A stretch of 64,000 nucleotides of DNA. It comes from Gulosibacter sediminis (GTDB lineage: Bacteria; Actinomycetota; Actinomycetes; Actinomycetales; Microbacteriaceae). The notes below the pieces were generated by a model. That model made no database searches. It worked only from the letters and a program-made list of their open reading frames with translations, and was not told the origin of the DNA. The position numbers and the translations under genes were made by a program. The stretch spans positions 1,984,001 to 2,048,000 of the forward strand of contig NZ_CP097160.1 of the NCBI RefSeq assembly GCF_023370115.1, in the 5' to 3' direction. How positions within the stretch are numbered: position 1 is the first letter of the stretch; each line of letters opens with the position of its first letter. Below, piece by piece: positions 38,003 through 47,548 of this stretch.

Positions 38003-38869
38003 GTGAGTAATTCCGGCGACGGATGGGCGGAGGGCCCCGACGGCACCCGAATGTGGGGGCTGTTTGGCGCGGCCGGACTTGTCGCGCACGATCCCGACCG
38101 GGGCATCCTGCTGCAACACCGCGCACCCTGGAGCCACTACGGCGATACCTGGGGCATCCCCGGCGGCGCGCGGAATCTCGACGAGACGCCGGTGCAGGCG
38201 GCGCTGCGCGAGTCGTTCGAAGAGGCGGCGGTGCCGCAGGATGCGGTGTGCCCGCGCTTCACCTACGTGCGCGACCTCGGCTTCTGGCAGTACACGACCG
38301 TCATCGCGCGGGTGACGACGCCGTTCGAGGCGCACATGAACGACAACGAGTCGCACCAGCTCGCCTGGGTGGCCGTCAACGAGCTCGAGCGGCTCCGCCT
38401 GCATCCCGGCTTTGCCCGCGCCTGGCCGACGCTGCGGCCGCTGCTGGATGCCCGGGTCGAGATCATCGTCGACGTCGCGAACGTCATGGGCTCGCGGCCC
38501 GACGGCTGGTGGAAGGATCGCACCGGTGGGGCCCGGCGCGTCGTTGCGGAGATCTCCCCCATTGCCGCCGACGGCTGCCCTGCGTCGCTGTTCGGGCTCG
38601 ACGTTGCGACCGCCTGGCCGCGCGTCACGTTCGTTGTCGAGGGTGCGGCCCGACCCGTGGCCGAGGCCTGCGCATCCGAACCCGGGGTGCGCATCCGCGC
38701 CGCTGCCGGCTCAGGCGATGACGAGGTCGTTGCCGCAATTGAGCCGGGTGCGACGACGCTCGTGGTGACGAGCGACCGCGAGCTGCGGGCCCGCGCCGAG
38801 GCGCTCGGAGCCCGCACCATCGGCGCCGGCGCATTCAGGTCTGCGATTGGGCTCAGCAAATCGTCGTAG
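38003..38869 (+). CDS. NUDIX hydrolase fused to a YacP/NYN-like nuclease domain
   Basis: 288 aa. Residues 17-150 are NUDIX: LLQHRAPWSHYGDTWGIPGG, then ARNLDETPVQAALRESFEEA (the NUDIX box with REsfEEA). Residues about 153-285 begin IIVDVANVMGSRPDGWWKDR, with a conserved N-terminal Asp and Asn, and end with TTLVVTSDRELRARAEALGA, the D-r-l pattern of PIN/NYN nucleases such as YacP-Rae1. The arrangement joins a nucleotide-cleaning domain to a possible RNase. Function is not established. Leaderless start. Confidence 0.85.
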   Translation: MSNSGDGWAEGPDGTRMWGLFGAAGLVAHDPDRGILLQHRAPWSHYGDTWGIPGGARNLDETPVQAALRESFEEAAVPQDAVCPRFTYVRDLGFWQYTTVIARVTTPFEAHMNDNESHQLAWVAVNELERLRLHPGFARAWPTLRPLLDARVEIIVDVANVMGSRPDGWWKDRTGGARRVVAEISPIAADGCPASLFGLDVATAWPRVTFVVEGAARPVAEACASEPGVRIRAAAGSGDDEVVAAIEPGATTLVVTSDRELRARAEALGARTIGAGAFRSAIGLSKSS

Positions 38870-38927
38870 AGTCGAGGTGCCGACGTTTTGCTCGCGCATG
38901 CCCTGACCGCGTACCCCGGGAAGACTG

Positions 38928-40127
38928 ATGATTCGAGACACGAGCCGACTCGTTGCCGAACAATTCGCCGCCGCGTACGGGGCTCAGCCCGAGGGCGTCT
39001 GGTCGGTACCTGGCCGCGTGAGCATCATGGGCGACCACACCGACATCGAGGACGGGCTCACGCTCGCGCACGCGACCGAGCGGCGCTCGGCGGTCGCCAT
39101 GTCGAGGCGCGACGACTCGCTCGTGCGGGTGCGCACCGACCTCGCCTCCGACGTCATCGAGACGACGCTCGAGCAGCTCGTGCCGCCGGCCGAGCACAAC
39201 TGGTTCGATTATCCCCTCGGCACGATCTGGGCGGGGCTCGAGCACATTCAGATGTTCAACTCCGAGCTCGTCGATGGCGACGAGGATGCGGCGCTCGAGC
39301 CGACCGGACTCGACCTCTTTATTACGACCGACCTGCCCATCGGCGGCGGCCTCGCCTCGAGCGCGTCGATCTGCGGCGCGATCTCGCTCGCGATCAACGC
39401 GCTGTGGGGCTTCGAGCTCGACACGCAGCGGCTCGCGCGGCTCGGCTACCGCGTCGAGAACGACTATGTCGGCGCATCCGCCGGCCTTGCCGACCACATC
39501 GTTTGCCTCAGCGCCGAGGCAGACAAGGACGTCTTCTTCGACGCGCGCGGTAACGACGTGACGCTGCTCGATGCCCCGCCGCTGGCCGAGCTTGGCCTCG
39601 CGCAACTGCTCGTGCACTCGGGCGAGAACCACCGCAACTGGGAGGGCATCGTCACCGACCGGCATGACGCCTGCGACCGGGTCGCGAAGGCGCTTGGCTG
39701 CCAGTACCTGCGCGAGGTGAAGTTCGAGGACTTTGAAGCCGCGACGAACCTCGACCCGGTCGACCGCAAGCGCGCGGCGTACGTGCTCACCGAAATGCAG
39801 CGCGTGCTCGACATCACGCGGGTGCTGCGCACCGACGGCGCAGCCCACACCGGGCCGATCTTCAACGCCTCGCAGCAGTCGCTGCGCGAGGACTTCGGGG
39901 CGTCGACGCAGCGCATTGACCTCATCAGCGAGCTCGCGCTCGCGAATGGCGCGCTCGGCGCGCGCATGACGGGTTCGGGCTTCGGCGGCACGGTCTTCGT
40001 GCTGATTCCGCTCGACCGCGTCGACGAGTTCCGCAACAACCTCAACGAGGCCTTCGCCGAGTTCGGCTGGAGCGGCCTCGAGGTCGTCACGACCTCATCG
40101 GCCGACGGCCCCCGCCGCGATCTCTAA
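38928..40127 (+). CDS. galK: GHMP kinase of the galactokinase type
   Basis: 399 aa, ATG 38928. GHMP motifs: GRVSIMGDHTDIEDGLTL (motif 1), LPIGGGLASSASICGAISLA (ATP loop), ASAGLADHIVCLSAEAD (catalytic Asp) and GARMTGSGFGGTVF (motif 3). Galactokinases read GEHTDYNDG at motif 1 and MDQ at the catalytic segment; here they are GDHTDIEDG and ADH. The sugar-facing Glu and Tyr are thus replaced, so the physiological substrate may be another sugar. No gal genes adjacent. Called galK by overall match only. Confidence 0.8.
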   Translation: MIRDTSRLVAEQFAAAYGAQPEGVWSVPGRVSIMGDHTDIEDGLTLAHATERRSAVAMSRRDDSLVRVRTDLASDVIETTLEQLVPPAEHNWFDYPLGTIWAGLEHIQMFNSELVDGDEDAALEPTGLDLFITTDLPIGGGLASSASICGAISLAINALWGFELDTQRLARLGYRVENDYVGASAGLADHIVCLSAEADKDVFFDARGNDVTLLDAPPLAELGLAQLLVHSGENHRNWEGIVTDRHDACDRVAKALGCQYLREVKFEDFEAATNLDPVDRKRAAYVLTEMQRVLDITRVLRTDGAAHTGPIFNASQQSLREDFGASTQRIDLISELALANGALGARMTGSGFGGTVFVLIPLDRVDEFRNNLNEAFAEFGWSGLEVVTTSSADGPRRDL

Positions 40128-40182
40128 CCGGAAGCTCCCACCCCGGCAGCCCCACCGAGGCACCCCCTCGTCCTGTCGCCGA

Positions 40183-41511
40183 AGCAGTTGAGTGGTCGTT
40201 TTTTGTAGTTTTGGCGGCGGCATTGTCAACTGGTGGATGCAACAAGGATCTGGTTGAGGCGCTTGGCTGGGGTGTCGTAGTCCAGGGTTGGGCGGGGTCG
40301 TGTGTTGAGTTTGCGTGCGACCTCGTCCAGGTCCTGTTGCGTGTGCCCGGGCAGGTCGGTGCCCTTTTTGAACCAGTGCCGCAGCAGTCGGTTCGTGTTC
40401 TCGTTCGATCCGCGCTGCCAGGGCGAGTGGGGGTCGGCGAAGTACACGGCGTCCACGAGTTCGGTTTGGATGCGCCGGTACTCCGCTAATTCGGTGCCGC
40501 GGTCCCAGGTGATCGATTGCCGTAGTTGTTCTGGGAGTTGGCGCATTTGTTGGATCATTTGCGTCGCGACCTGGTTCGCGGTGTGCCCGTCGGGGAGGTG
40601 GAGCAGGATCACGAACCGGGTCGCGCGTTCCACGAGCGTGCCAATCGCGGACTTACTCCCCGGCCCGACGATGAGGTCGCCTTCCCAATGCCCGGGGATG
40701 GCGCGGTCTTCGACCTCGGGCGGGCGCTCACTGATCGTGAACGCATCCTGGTAGATTGACCGGCCCCGCCGCTCGGTCGTGCCCTGGGGTTTGCGTTGGC
40801 TACGCCCCAGGGATAGCTGTTTTGCCAGGTCTTGCCGCAGCCCGCCCCGGGTTTGGACGTACAGGGCGCGGTAGATCGTTTCGTGGCTCACACGCCCCAT
40901 TGTGGCGTCGGGTTCCCGGCGCAACATGTCCGCGATGAGTTTCGGGGACCAGCCCACATCCATCGCGTCTTCGATGAACCCGCGTAACGGAGCGGTGTCC
41001 TCGCGGCACAGGATCGGGGGTTTTGGCCGACGTCGTCGGTGGCGGGCGTTCAGGTGCGCGGCCGCGGCCGAGTACTGGCCGTCTGCGTGGGTGTTGCGGT
41101 GCAGTTCGCGGCAGACCACGGACCGGTCCCGGCCGATCTCTGCCGCGATGCGGGATTGGGTCCATTGGTCACGGATCCCGGCCTGGATGAGCACGCGTTC
41201 TTCGAACGTGAGGCCGCGTCCGATGTGTTCTTGATCGATAGTGATTGGGGTGTGGTGGCGGAGTTCGAACGCGGTCATTCCGACATACTTCCGTCGCCAC
41301 CTGGCCGCAGTGCCTGACCCGATGCCGAGACGGGTTGCCGCCCTGGCGGGCGGCAACCCGTCCTTGCAGATCAGGTCAACGAACTGGTCCCGAACGGCCT
41401 GCTTGTATCGGTTCCCGTGGGGATTCTTCGGCATGCAACATCCTCCTCATGTTGCAACGACCGTATGAATCCACCGGCGCCAAAACTACAAAAAACGACC
41501 ACTCAACTGCT
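40183..41511 (-). mobile_element. IS30-family insertion sequence, intact
   Basis: Perfect 34-bp terminal inverted repeats: left arm begins 40183 (AGCAGTTGAGTGGTCG), right arm ends 41511. Total 1329 bp, single transposase. No clear target duplication seen. It lies 6 bp from the folD stop and about 55 bp after galK. Confidence 0.95.
40226..41434 (-). CDS. IS30-family transposase
   Basis: 402 aa, ATG 41434. N-terminal HTH (KDGLPPARAATRLGIGSGTA), central second HTH (QSRIAAEIGRDRSVVCRELH), and the DDE catalytic domain with GHWEGDLIVG, TWDRGTELAEYR and DPHSPWQRGSNENTNRLLR. All three acidic residues are in place. The frame is uninterrupted, so the element may still be active. Confidence 0.96.
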   Translation of the reverse strand: MPKNPHGNRYKQAVRDQFVDLICKDGLPPARAATRLGIGSGTAARWRRKYVGMTAFELRHHTPITIDQEHIGRGLTFEERVLIQAGIRDQWTQSRIAAEIGRDRSVVCRELHRNTHADGQYSAAAAHLNARHRRRRPKPPILCREDTAPLRGFIEDAMDVGWSPKLIADMLRREPDATMGRVSHETIYRALYVQTRGGLRQDLAKQLSLGRSQRKPQGTTERRGRSIYQDAFTISERPPEVEDRAIPGHWEGDLIVGPGSKSAIGTLVERATRFVILLHLPDGHTANQVATQMIQQMRQLPEQLRQSITWDRGTELAEYRRIQTELVDAVYFADPHSPWQRGSNENTNRLLRHWFKKGTDLPGHTQQDLDEVARKLNTRPRPTLDYDTPAKRLNQILVASTS

Positions 41512-41516
41512 CAGCT

Positions 41517-42395
41517 TTAGGCGGCGCGTTCGGCGGTTTCTACGACGTTCGCGAGCAGGAGCGCTCGCGTCATCGGGCCGACGCCGCCGGGGTTGGGCGA
41601 CAGGTAGCCCGCGACCTCGGCGACCGCCGGGTCGACGTCACCGTACACCTTCGACTTGCCCGTCTCGGGGTCGGTGACCCGCGAGACGCCCACGTCGAGC
41701 ACCGCGGCGCCCGGCTTCACCCAGTCAGGCTTCACGAGGTGCGCGGCGCCGGTCGCGGCGACGATCACGTCGGCAGTGCGGGCGATCTCGGCGATGTTCT
41801 GCGTGCCGGTGTGCGTCAGCGTCACGGTCGCGTTGAGGTCGCGCCGCGTCAGCAGGGCGCCGATCGGCCGCCCCACCGTCACGCCGCGGCCCACGACGAC
41901 GACGTGCTTGCCGTCGAGCGAGTAGCCGTTGCGCTGCAACAGCTCGACACAGCCCCGCGGCGTGCACGGCAGCGGGGTGGTGATCTCCTCGCGCACGTTG
42001 AGCACGAGCCGGCCGAGGTTCGTCGGGTGCAGCCCGTCCGCGTCCTTGGCCGGGTCGATGCGCTCGATCAGCGCATCCTGCTCGAGGTGCTTCGGCAGCG
42101 GCAGCTGCAGGATGTAGCCGGTGCACGCCGGGTTCGCATTGAGCTCGTCGAGGGCCGCGGCCACCTCCTCCTGCGTCGCCGTGGCGGGCAGCTCAACCTG
42201 AATCGACTCGATGCCGACCTCGGCACAGTCGCGGTGCTTGCCCGCGACGTAGAGCTTCGAGCCCGGGTCTTCGCCCACGAGCACCGTGCCGAGCCCCGGC
42301 ACGATGCCGCGCTCGCGCAGCGCACTCACGCGCTCGGCGAGCTCGGCCTTGATCGCTGCCGCCGCGGCCTTGCCGTCGAGGCGAACTGCCGTCAT
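41517..42395 (-). CDS. folD: methylene-THF dehydrogenase/cyclohydrolase
   Basis: 292 aa. Interconverts 5,10-methylene- and 10-formyl-THF. Motifs: [20 protein letters not shown] (with the catalytic Lys in GKHRDC, usually a Tyr-xxx-Lys region), [43 protein letters not shown] for NADP and [13 protein letters not shown]. Translationally coupled to glyA by ATGA at 42392. A one-carbon pair with glyA: serine cleavage feeds methylene-THF to FolD. Confidence 0.97.
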   Translation of the reverse strand: MTAVRLDGKAAAAAIKAELAERVSALRERGIVPGLGTVLVGEDPGSKLYVAGKHRDCAEVGIESIQVELPATATQEEVAAALDELNANPACTGYILQLPLPKHLEQDALIERIDPAKDADGLHPTNLGRLVLNVREEITTPLPCTPRGCVELLQRNGYSLDGKHVVVVGRGVTVGRPIGALLTRRDLNATVTLTHTGTQNIAEIARTADVIVAATGAAHLVKPDWVKPGAAVLDVGVSRVTDPETGKSKVYGDVDPAVAEVAGYLSPNPGGVGPMTRALLLANVVETAERAA

Positions 42396-43666
42396 GCGTA
42401 CACCAGGCCCGGGTAGAGCGGGAACTTGTCGGCGAGCACCTTGGTGCGTGCGCGGAGCGACTCGATGTTCGGCTCGGGCTTGAGCGCCTCGGCGATGACG
42501 TCGGCTACCTCGCGGAACTCCTCGTCGCCGAAGCCACGGGTCGCGAGCGCCGGCGTGCCGATGCGCAGGCCCGAGGTCACCATCGGCGGGCGCGGGTCGT
42601 CGGGCACCGAGTTGCGGTTCACGGTGATGCCAACCTCGTGCAGGAGGTCTTCGGCCTGCTGGCCGTCGATCGGCGCGTCGCGTAGGTCGACGAGCACGAG
42701 GTGCACCTCGGTGCCGCCGGTGGTCAGGGCGACGCCGGCCTCCTTCACGTCGTCCTGCAGCAGGCGCTCGGCGAGAATCTGCGCGCCGCGGAGGGTGCGG
42801 GCCTGGCGGTCCTTGAACTCCTCAGTCTGCGCGAGCTTGAACGCGACGGCCTTACCGGCGACCACGTGCATGAGCGGGCCACCCTGCTGGCCCGGGAACA
42901 CGGCCGAGTTGATCTTCTTCGAGAGGTCGGCGTCGTTCGTAAGAATGAAGCCCGAGCGGGGGCCGCCGATGGTCTTGTGCACGGTCGACGAGACAACGTG
43001 GGCGTGCGGCACCGGGTTCGGGTGCAGGCCCGCGGCCACGAGGCCAGCGAAGTGCGCCATGTCGACCCAGAGGTACGCGCCAACCTCGTCGGCGATCGCG
43101 CGGAACTGCTCGAAGTCGAGCTGGCGCGGGTAGGCCGACCAACCAGCGATGATCACCTTCGGCTTGTGCTCGAGCGCGAGCTCGCGCACCTGCTCCATGT
43201 TGATGCGGCCGGTCGAGAAGTCAACGCCGTAGGCCACCACGTCGTAGAGGCGACCCGAGAAGTTGATCTTCATGCCGTGCGTGAGGTGGCCGCCGTGGTC
43301 GAGCGAGAGGCCGAGGATGGTGTCGCCAGGCTTCGCGAGCGCGTGCAGCACCGCGGCGTTCGCGCTCGCGCCCGAGTGGGGCTGCACGTTCGCGTAGGCG
43401 GCGCCGAAGAGCTCCTTCGCGCGGTCGCGTGCGAGGTCTTCGGCGACGTCGACGGCCTCGCAGCCGCCGTAGTAGCGGCGGCCGGGGTACCCCTCGGCGT
43501 ACTTGTTCGTGAGCACGCTGCCGACGGCCTCGAGCACCGAGCGGGGCACAAAGTTCTCACTCGCGATCATCTCGAGCGTGTTGCGCTGGCGGTCGAGCTC
43601 GTTCTTGAGCACCTGCTCGATCTCGGGGTCGACTTCAGAAAGTGGCAGGTTCTGGTATTCGGACAC
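42392..43666 (-). CDS. glyA: serine hydroxymethyltransferase
   Basis: 424 aa, GTG 43666 after AAGGAG. PLP enzyme: serine + THF to glycine + 5,10-methylene-THF. Motifs: [54 protein letters not shown] (PLP lysine in HKT) and LITTGTHLLLVDLR-like [21 protein letters not shown] longer frame upstream is a shadow across the TPP riboswitch locus. Upstream gene thiM is divergent. Confidence 0.97.
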   Translation of the reverse strand: MSEYQNLPLSEVDPEIEQVLKNELDRQRNTLEMIASENFVPRSVLEAVGSVLTNKYAEGYPGRRYYGGCEAVDVAEDLARDRAKELFGAAYANVQPHSGASANAAVLHALAKPGDTILGLSLDHGGHLTHGMKINFSGRLYDVVAYGVDFSTGRINMEQVRELALEHKPKVIIAGWSAYPRQLDFEQFRAIADEVGAYLWVDMAHFAGLVAAGLHPNPVPHAHVVSSTVHKTIGGPRSGFILTNDADLSKKINSAVFPGQQGGPLMHVVAGKAVAFKLAQTEEFKDRQARTLRGAQILAERLLQDDVKEAGVALTTGGTEVHLVLVDLRDAPIDGQQAEDLLHEVGITVNRNSVPDDPRPPMVTSGLRIGTPALATRGFGDEEFREVADVIAEALKPEPNIESLRARTKVLADKFPLYPGLVYA

Positions 43667-43881
43667 TGGGACTCCTTCGCTGATTCGCGGAATCGAATCG
43701 GTCGTTCGTGTCGGCGAGCCCAGGCGTGCGGCTCGTGCTCCGGATGCCGCTCCCCGATGGTGACCCATCTGACGCCAGTCGCGACTCCGCCAGTCTAAAC
43801 GGATGCGCGGTACTGATAGCTGCGTGCGTCGCAGAAAGTCGTGGGCCGGATGCGCGGCCCGGCCGTGCGCTAGGGTGGCCG

Positions 43882-43965
43882 CAGTGACACGGGGTGCCGA
43901 GCGATCGGCTGAGATCACACCCGTCGAACCTGATCCAGTTAGTACTGGCGAAGGGATCGTCCAAT
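43882..43965 (+). ncRNA. TPP riboswitch (THI box) of thiM
   Basis: GACACGGGGTGCC, GGCTGAGATCACACCCG and ACCTGATCCAGTTAGTACTG then GCGAAGGGATC match the TPP aptamer consensus in order. A TAGGGT -10 box at 43871-43876 starts the transcript just before it. Confidence 0.95.
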
Positions 43966-44021
43966 TCGCTGCTGTTCCGCCGTCGGCCTCGCCGCGCGCG
44001 GCCAGGCCGTGACGCGCCGCG

Positions 44022-44039
44022 CCCTTCGCCGATGAAGGG
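44022..44039 (+). promoter_or_regulatory. RBS-sequestering hairpin of the thiM riboswitch
   Basis: CCCTTC (44022-44027), loop gccgat, GAAGGG (44034-44039). The 3' arm is the ribosome-binding site of thiM, so TPP would act on translation. Confidence 0.75.
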
Positions 44040-44048
44040 AATGTCGCC

Positions 44049-44963
44049 ATGCCACCTCTCACCGCGTCGACCATCGACGCGACCACGCCCGACACCGTCG
44101 CCGAACTGCTCGGCCGCGTGCGGGCATCCGCCCCACTCGTGCACAGCATCACGAACAATGTCGTCACCGGGTTTACTGCGAACGCCCTGCTCGCGCTCGG
44201 CGCGGCGCCAGCCATGGTCGACATCGTCGGCGAGGCCGGCCTGTTCGCCCGCGTCGCCGGCGGACTACTCGTGAATCTCGGTACGCCGACGCCCGAGCAG
44301 CGCGGCGCGATCGCCGAGGCGGTCGCGGGCGCGCGCGACGCCGGCACGCCCTGGGTGCTCGACCCGGTCGCGATCGGCGCCCTGCCGATCCGCACCCGGC
44401 TTGCGGCCGAGCTCGTCGCCCAGCAGCCGACCGCGGTGCGCGGGAACCCCTCGGAGGTGCTCGCGCTCTCCGGCGCGGGGGCAGGCGGCCGCGGCGTCGA
44501 GTCGACCGACTCCGCCGCGAGCGCGCGGGCCGCGGCGGTCGAGCTCGCGGCCCGCTTCGGCACCGTCGTCGCGGTCTCGGGCGAGGAGGATCTCATCACC
44601 GACGGCCGCTCGGTCGTCTGGGTCGAGGGCGGGGATGCGCTGCTCACCAAGGTGACCGGCGGCGGCTGCGCGCTCGGGTCGATCGTCGCGGCGTTCCTCG
44701 CCGTGCGGGGTGAGATTTCGGCGCTGGATGCGCTCGTCGCGGCCCACGTGAGCTACGGCGTCGCGGCCGAACGGGCGGCCGCCCGGGCCGGTGGGCCGGG
44801 CTCATTCGCGGTCGAGCTGCTCGACGCGCTCGCCGCCATCACGGCGGGCGAGGTGGCCGCGGGCACGCGCATCCGGGTGGAGCCTGCAGGCGAGAGCGCC
44901 ACCGCGCAGGCCGCAACGGGTGGCTTCGCCGCTGCCCAGGCCACCTCGGGCGGCGCGGCATGA
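44049..44963 (+). CDS. thiM: hydroxyethylthiazole kinase
   Basis: 304 aa. Phosphorylates thiazole (salvage of thiamine). Motifs: [55 protein letters not shown] and [16 protein letters not shown] with the catalytic Cys. Longer than the usual 270 aa because of an Ala/Thr-rich tail. TPP-riboswitch controlled. Overlaps thiE by ATGA. Confidence 0.96.
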   Translation: MPPLTASTIDATTPDTVAELLGRVRASAPLVHSITNNVVTGFTANALLALGAAPAMVDIVGEAGLFARVAGGLLVNLGTPTPEQRGAIAEAVAGARDAGTPWVLDPVAIGALPIRTRLAAELVAQQPTAVRGNPSEVLALSGAGAGGRGVESTDSAASARAAAVELAARFGTVVAVSGEEDLITDGRSVVWVEGGDALLTKVTGGGCALGSIVAAFLAVRGEISALDALVAAHVSYGVAAERAAARAGGPGSFAVELLDALAAITAGEVAAGTRIRVEPAGESATAQAATGGFAAAQATSGGAA

Positions 44964-45712
44964 GCCCCGCAGGCCCACGGGAGCCAGTCGGCGCCAAGCT
45001 AACGCAACCGAATCCGGCGTCCACGCCCCGTCGCCAGCCCGCGCCCATCACCGGCATCTACCTCGTCACCGACCGCCACCTCACGGGCGACCGCGGCCTG
45101 CTCGCGACCGTCGATGCGGCCGTCGCGGGCGGCGTCACGACGGTGCAGTACCGCGAGAAGCGGCGCGGCGCCGAAGACCAGCTGCGCGACCTCGAGCGGC
45201 TCGCCGAGGTGATCGACGGCCGCGCGACGCTCATCATCAACGACCGCCTCGACGTGGCGATAGCGGCGCGCAAGCTCGGCATCCGCCTCGACGGCGTGCA
45301 CCTCGGGCAGGGCGACGCCGCCGTGCACGAGGCCCGTGACGCGCTCGGCGCCGACGCCATCGTCGGCCTCACCGCAAACACCACCGCCCACCTCGCTGCC
45401 GTCGCGGCGCTGCCGGCGGGCACGGTCGACTACCTCGGCATCGGCGTGATCCGCCCGACCTCGACCAAACCCGACCATCCGCCCGCCCTCGGCGTTGACG
45501 GCTTCGCCGCACTCGCCGCGGCCACGCCGCTGCCCGCCGTCGCGATCGGCGGCATCCACGCCGACGACGTCGCCCCGCTGCGCGAGGCCGGTGCGGCCGC
45601 CATCGCCGTCGTCTCGGCAATCTGCGCAGCACCCGACCCCTCGTTCACCGCCCGCGGCCTCACCGCGGCCTGGCACACCGCATCCACCCCAACCCGAAAG
45701 GCCCACGCATGA
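44960..45712 (+). CDS. thiE: thiamine-phosphate synthase
   Basis: 250 aa. Couples HMP-PP with thiazole phosphate to thiamine phosphate. TIM barrel with [34 protein letters not shown] (pyrophosphate-binding Arg/Lys), [36 protein letters not shown] and [20 protein letters not shown]. Start ATG 44960 overlaps thiM; a 30-residue N-terminal extension precedes the barrel. Stop overlaps the SDR gene (ATGA 45709). Confidence 0.96.
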   Translation: MSPAGPREPVGAKLTQPNPASTPRRQPAPITGIYLVTDRHLTGDRGLLATVDAAVAGGVTTVQYREKRRGAEDQLRDLERLAEVIDGRATLIINDRLDVAIAARKLGIRLDGVHLGQGDAAVHEARDALGADAIVGLTANTTAHLAAVAALPAGTVDYLGIGVIRPTSTKPDHPPALGVDGFAALAAATPLPAVAIGGIHADDVAPLREAGAAAIAVVSAICAAPDPSFTARGLTAAWHTASTPTRKAHA

Positions 45713-46500
45713 CCATCACCAGCGAACCCACCACCGCCCTCCCCCTCGCCGAGCAGACGGTGCTCGTCACGGGTGGCGCCCGCGGGCTCGGCCGCGCCCT
45801 CACCGAGGCGTTCGTGCGCGAAGGTGCCCGCGTCGTCGTCAACTACCGCGAGAGCGGCGAGGCGGCCGCGCAGCTCAAGGCGGCGCATCCGGGGCGCGTG
45901 GTGGCCGCCCGCGCCGACGTGCGCGACCGCACCGAAGTTGAGCAGCTCTTCGCCGCCGCCGACACCGCGTTCGCCGCGCCCGTCACGACGGTCATCAACA
46001 ACGCCCTCGTCGACTTCTCGTTCAACGGCGATGCCCGCGCGAAGGCCGACGACATCAACTACGCCGACTTCGACACGCAGTTCTCAGGCACGATCCGCGG
46101 CGCGCTCAACGTGATTCAGGCGGCCGCCCCGCACTTCGCCCGCGCGGGCTCGGGCCGCGTCATCAACATCGGCACGAACCTGTTCCAGTACCCCGTCGTG
46201 CCCTACCACGACTACACCGCCGCGAAGGCGGCGCTGCTCTCGCTCACGCGCACCTTCGCCGATGACCTCGGGCCGCGCGGCATCACCGTGAACATGATCA
46301 GCGGCGGCCTGCTGCGCACCACCGATGCGAGCGCCGCGACGCCGGATGCGGTGTTCGACGCGATCGCGCAGGGCACCCCGCTGCGCTCGGTCACGACGCC
46401 GGCCCAGTTCGCCGACGCGGCGCTTTTCTTCGCCTCGCCGTGGGCGCGCGCCGTGACCGGACAGAACCTTGTCGTCGACGGCGGGCTCGTGAAGAACTAG
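45709..46500 (+). CDS. short-chain dehydrogenase in the thiamine operon
   Basis: 263 aa. Rossmann motif VLVTGGARGLGRALTEAF, NN-A signature VINNALVDFS, catalytic Tyr-Lys in YHDYTAAKAALLSL and Ser-equivalent in NIGTNLF (here Thr/Asn), C-terminal GQNLVVDGGLVKN. Classical FabG-like SDR, usual NADPH preference (VNYRESG). The gene overlaps thiE and belongs to the TPP-regulated unit. A role in thiamine precursor metabolism is suggested by context only. It ends 3 nt from thiD on the other strand, with no terminator seen between. Confidence 0.88.
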   Translation: MTITSEPTTALPLAEQTVLVTGGARGLGRALTEAFVREGARVVVNYRESGEAAAQLKAAHPGRVVAARADVRDRTEVEQLFAAADTAFAAPVTTVINNALVDFSFNGDARAKADDINYADFDTQFSGTIRGALNVIQAAAPHFARAGSGRVINIGTNLFQYPVVPYHDYTAAKAALLSLTRTFADDLGPRGITVNMISGGLLRTTDASAATPDAVFDAIAQGTPLRSVTTPAQFADAALFFASPWARAVTGQNLVVDGGLVKN

Positions 46501-46503
46501 CGC

Positions 46504-47337
46504 CTACGGGCCGACGACCGCGGGCGCGGGCCAGAGCTCGTGAAAGTGATGCACCGGCCCGTGCCCCGAGCCCACCTCGAGCTCGTCGGCGTGCCGCAGC
46601 GCGCCCGTCAGGTACCGCTTTGCGAGCTCGATGCTCGTGGGCACGTCGTGCCGCGGCAGCAGCGCCGCGATCGCGGCCGAGAGGGTGCAGCCCGTGCCGT
46701 GGGTGTTGCGGGTGCGGATGCGCGGGGCCGCGTACTCGCGCACGCGCGGCTCGTCGACGTGCCCGCTCGCGAGCAGGTCGCGGCTCTCCTCGCCCGTGAG
46801 GTGGCCGCCCTTGAGCAGCACCCACTCGCCGCCGCACACCCGCAGGCGCTGCAGCAGTGCGTGCATCCCGTCGACGTCGCGGGGTTCGGCCTCGGCTCGC
46901 GCGAGCACCGCGCCCTCGGGCAGGTTCGGCGTGATCACCGTGGCGCGCGGCAGCAGCTCGTCGCGGATCGCCGCCACCGTGTCCCGCGCGAGCAGGTGGT
47001 CGCCGCTCTTCGCGACCATCACCGGGTCGAGCACAACCGGCACCTCGGGCACCGTGTCGAGGCCGCGCGCGATCGCGCCGACGATGCCCGCGTTCGCGAC
47101 CATGCCGATCTTGATCGCGTCGACGCGCACGTCGTCGAGCACCGCGGCGAGCTGCGAGGCCACGAAGTCGGGCTCGAGGGCGACGATGTCGCGCACCCCC
47201 TGCGTGTTCTGCGCGACGACCGCCGTGATGACGCTCATGCCGTAGGCGCCCTGGGCTGCGAAGGCCTTGAGGTCGGCCTGGATGCCCGCCCCGCCGCTCG
47301 GGTCGGTTCCGGCAATCGAGAGAACGTTGGGAATCAT
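46504..47337 (-). CDS. thiD: HMP/HMP-phosphate kinase
   Basis: 277 aa, ATG 47337 (AGGAAG upstream). Makes HMP-PP for ThiE. Motifs: VLSIAGTDPSGGAGIQADLK, YGMSVITAVVAQNTQGV, KIGMVANAGIV, VLDPVMVAKSGDHLL, ATVITPNLPEGAVLARAE and NTHGTGCTLSAAIAALLPR with catalytic Cys. A longer frame starting at 47487 would read through a riboswitch and is rejected. Monocistronic with its own TPP switch. Confidence 0.96.
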   Translation of the reverse strand: MIPNVLSIAGTDPSGGAGIQADLKAFAAQGAYGMSVITAVVAQNTQGVRDIVALEPDFVASQLAAVLDDVRVDAIKIGMVANAGIVGAIARGLDTVPEVPVVLDPVMVAKSGDHLLARDTVAAIRDELLPRATVITPNLPEGAVLARAEAEPRDVDGMHALLQRLRVCGGEWVLLKGGHLTGEESRDLLASGHVDEPRVREYAAPRIRTRNTHGTGCTLSAAIAALLPRHDVPTSIELAKRYLTGALRHADELEVGSGHGPVHHFHELWPAPAVVGP

Positions 47338-47420
47338 GGTCGGCCTCGGCTTCCTGAGCAGCATCGAGGACAGATGCTGCGCCAGCAAGCCGGCGCGTGC
47401 CGACGTGACAACGTCGCCGC

Positions 47421-47498
47421 GACATCCCTCCGCGAGTGCGAACTCGATCAGGTTCTCGGGTGTGATCTCAGCCCCTCGGTGGGGCACCCCGTGTCTTC
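47421..47498 (-). ncRNA. TPP riboswitch of thiD
   Basis: On the minus strand: GACACGGGGTGCC, GGCTGAGATCACACCCG, AACCTGATCGAGTT and GCGGAGGGATG. A TAGCCT box (47503-47508) precedes it. Hairpins GACGT-tgtc-ACGTC and CAGCAT-9-ATGCTG lie between aptamer and ATG. Confidence 0.94.
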
Positions 47499-47548
47499 GG
47501 CCAGGCTAGCGCACGCCGGGCCACCCTCGCTGGCCGCGGCTGCGCGAA

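Noticed and set aside
40174-41520. Target-site duplication around the IS30 element
   Set aside because: Flanks GCCGA and CAGCT do not match; no convincing 2-3 bp duplication can be asserted.
43667-44650. N-terminal extension of glyA
   Set aside because: It would read antisense through thiM and its riboswitch; the GTG at 43666 with AAGGAG fits the family start.
47338-47487. 50-codon N-terminal extension of thiD
   Set aside because: It would translate the TPP riboswitch; the family begins at MIPNVLSIAG.
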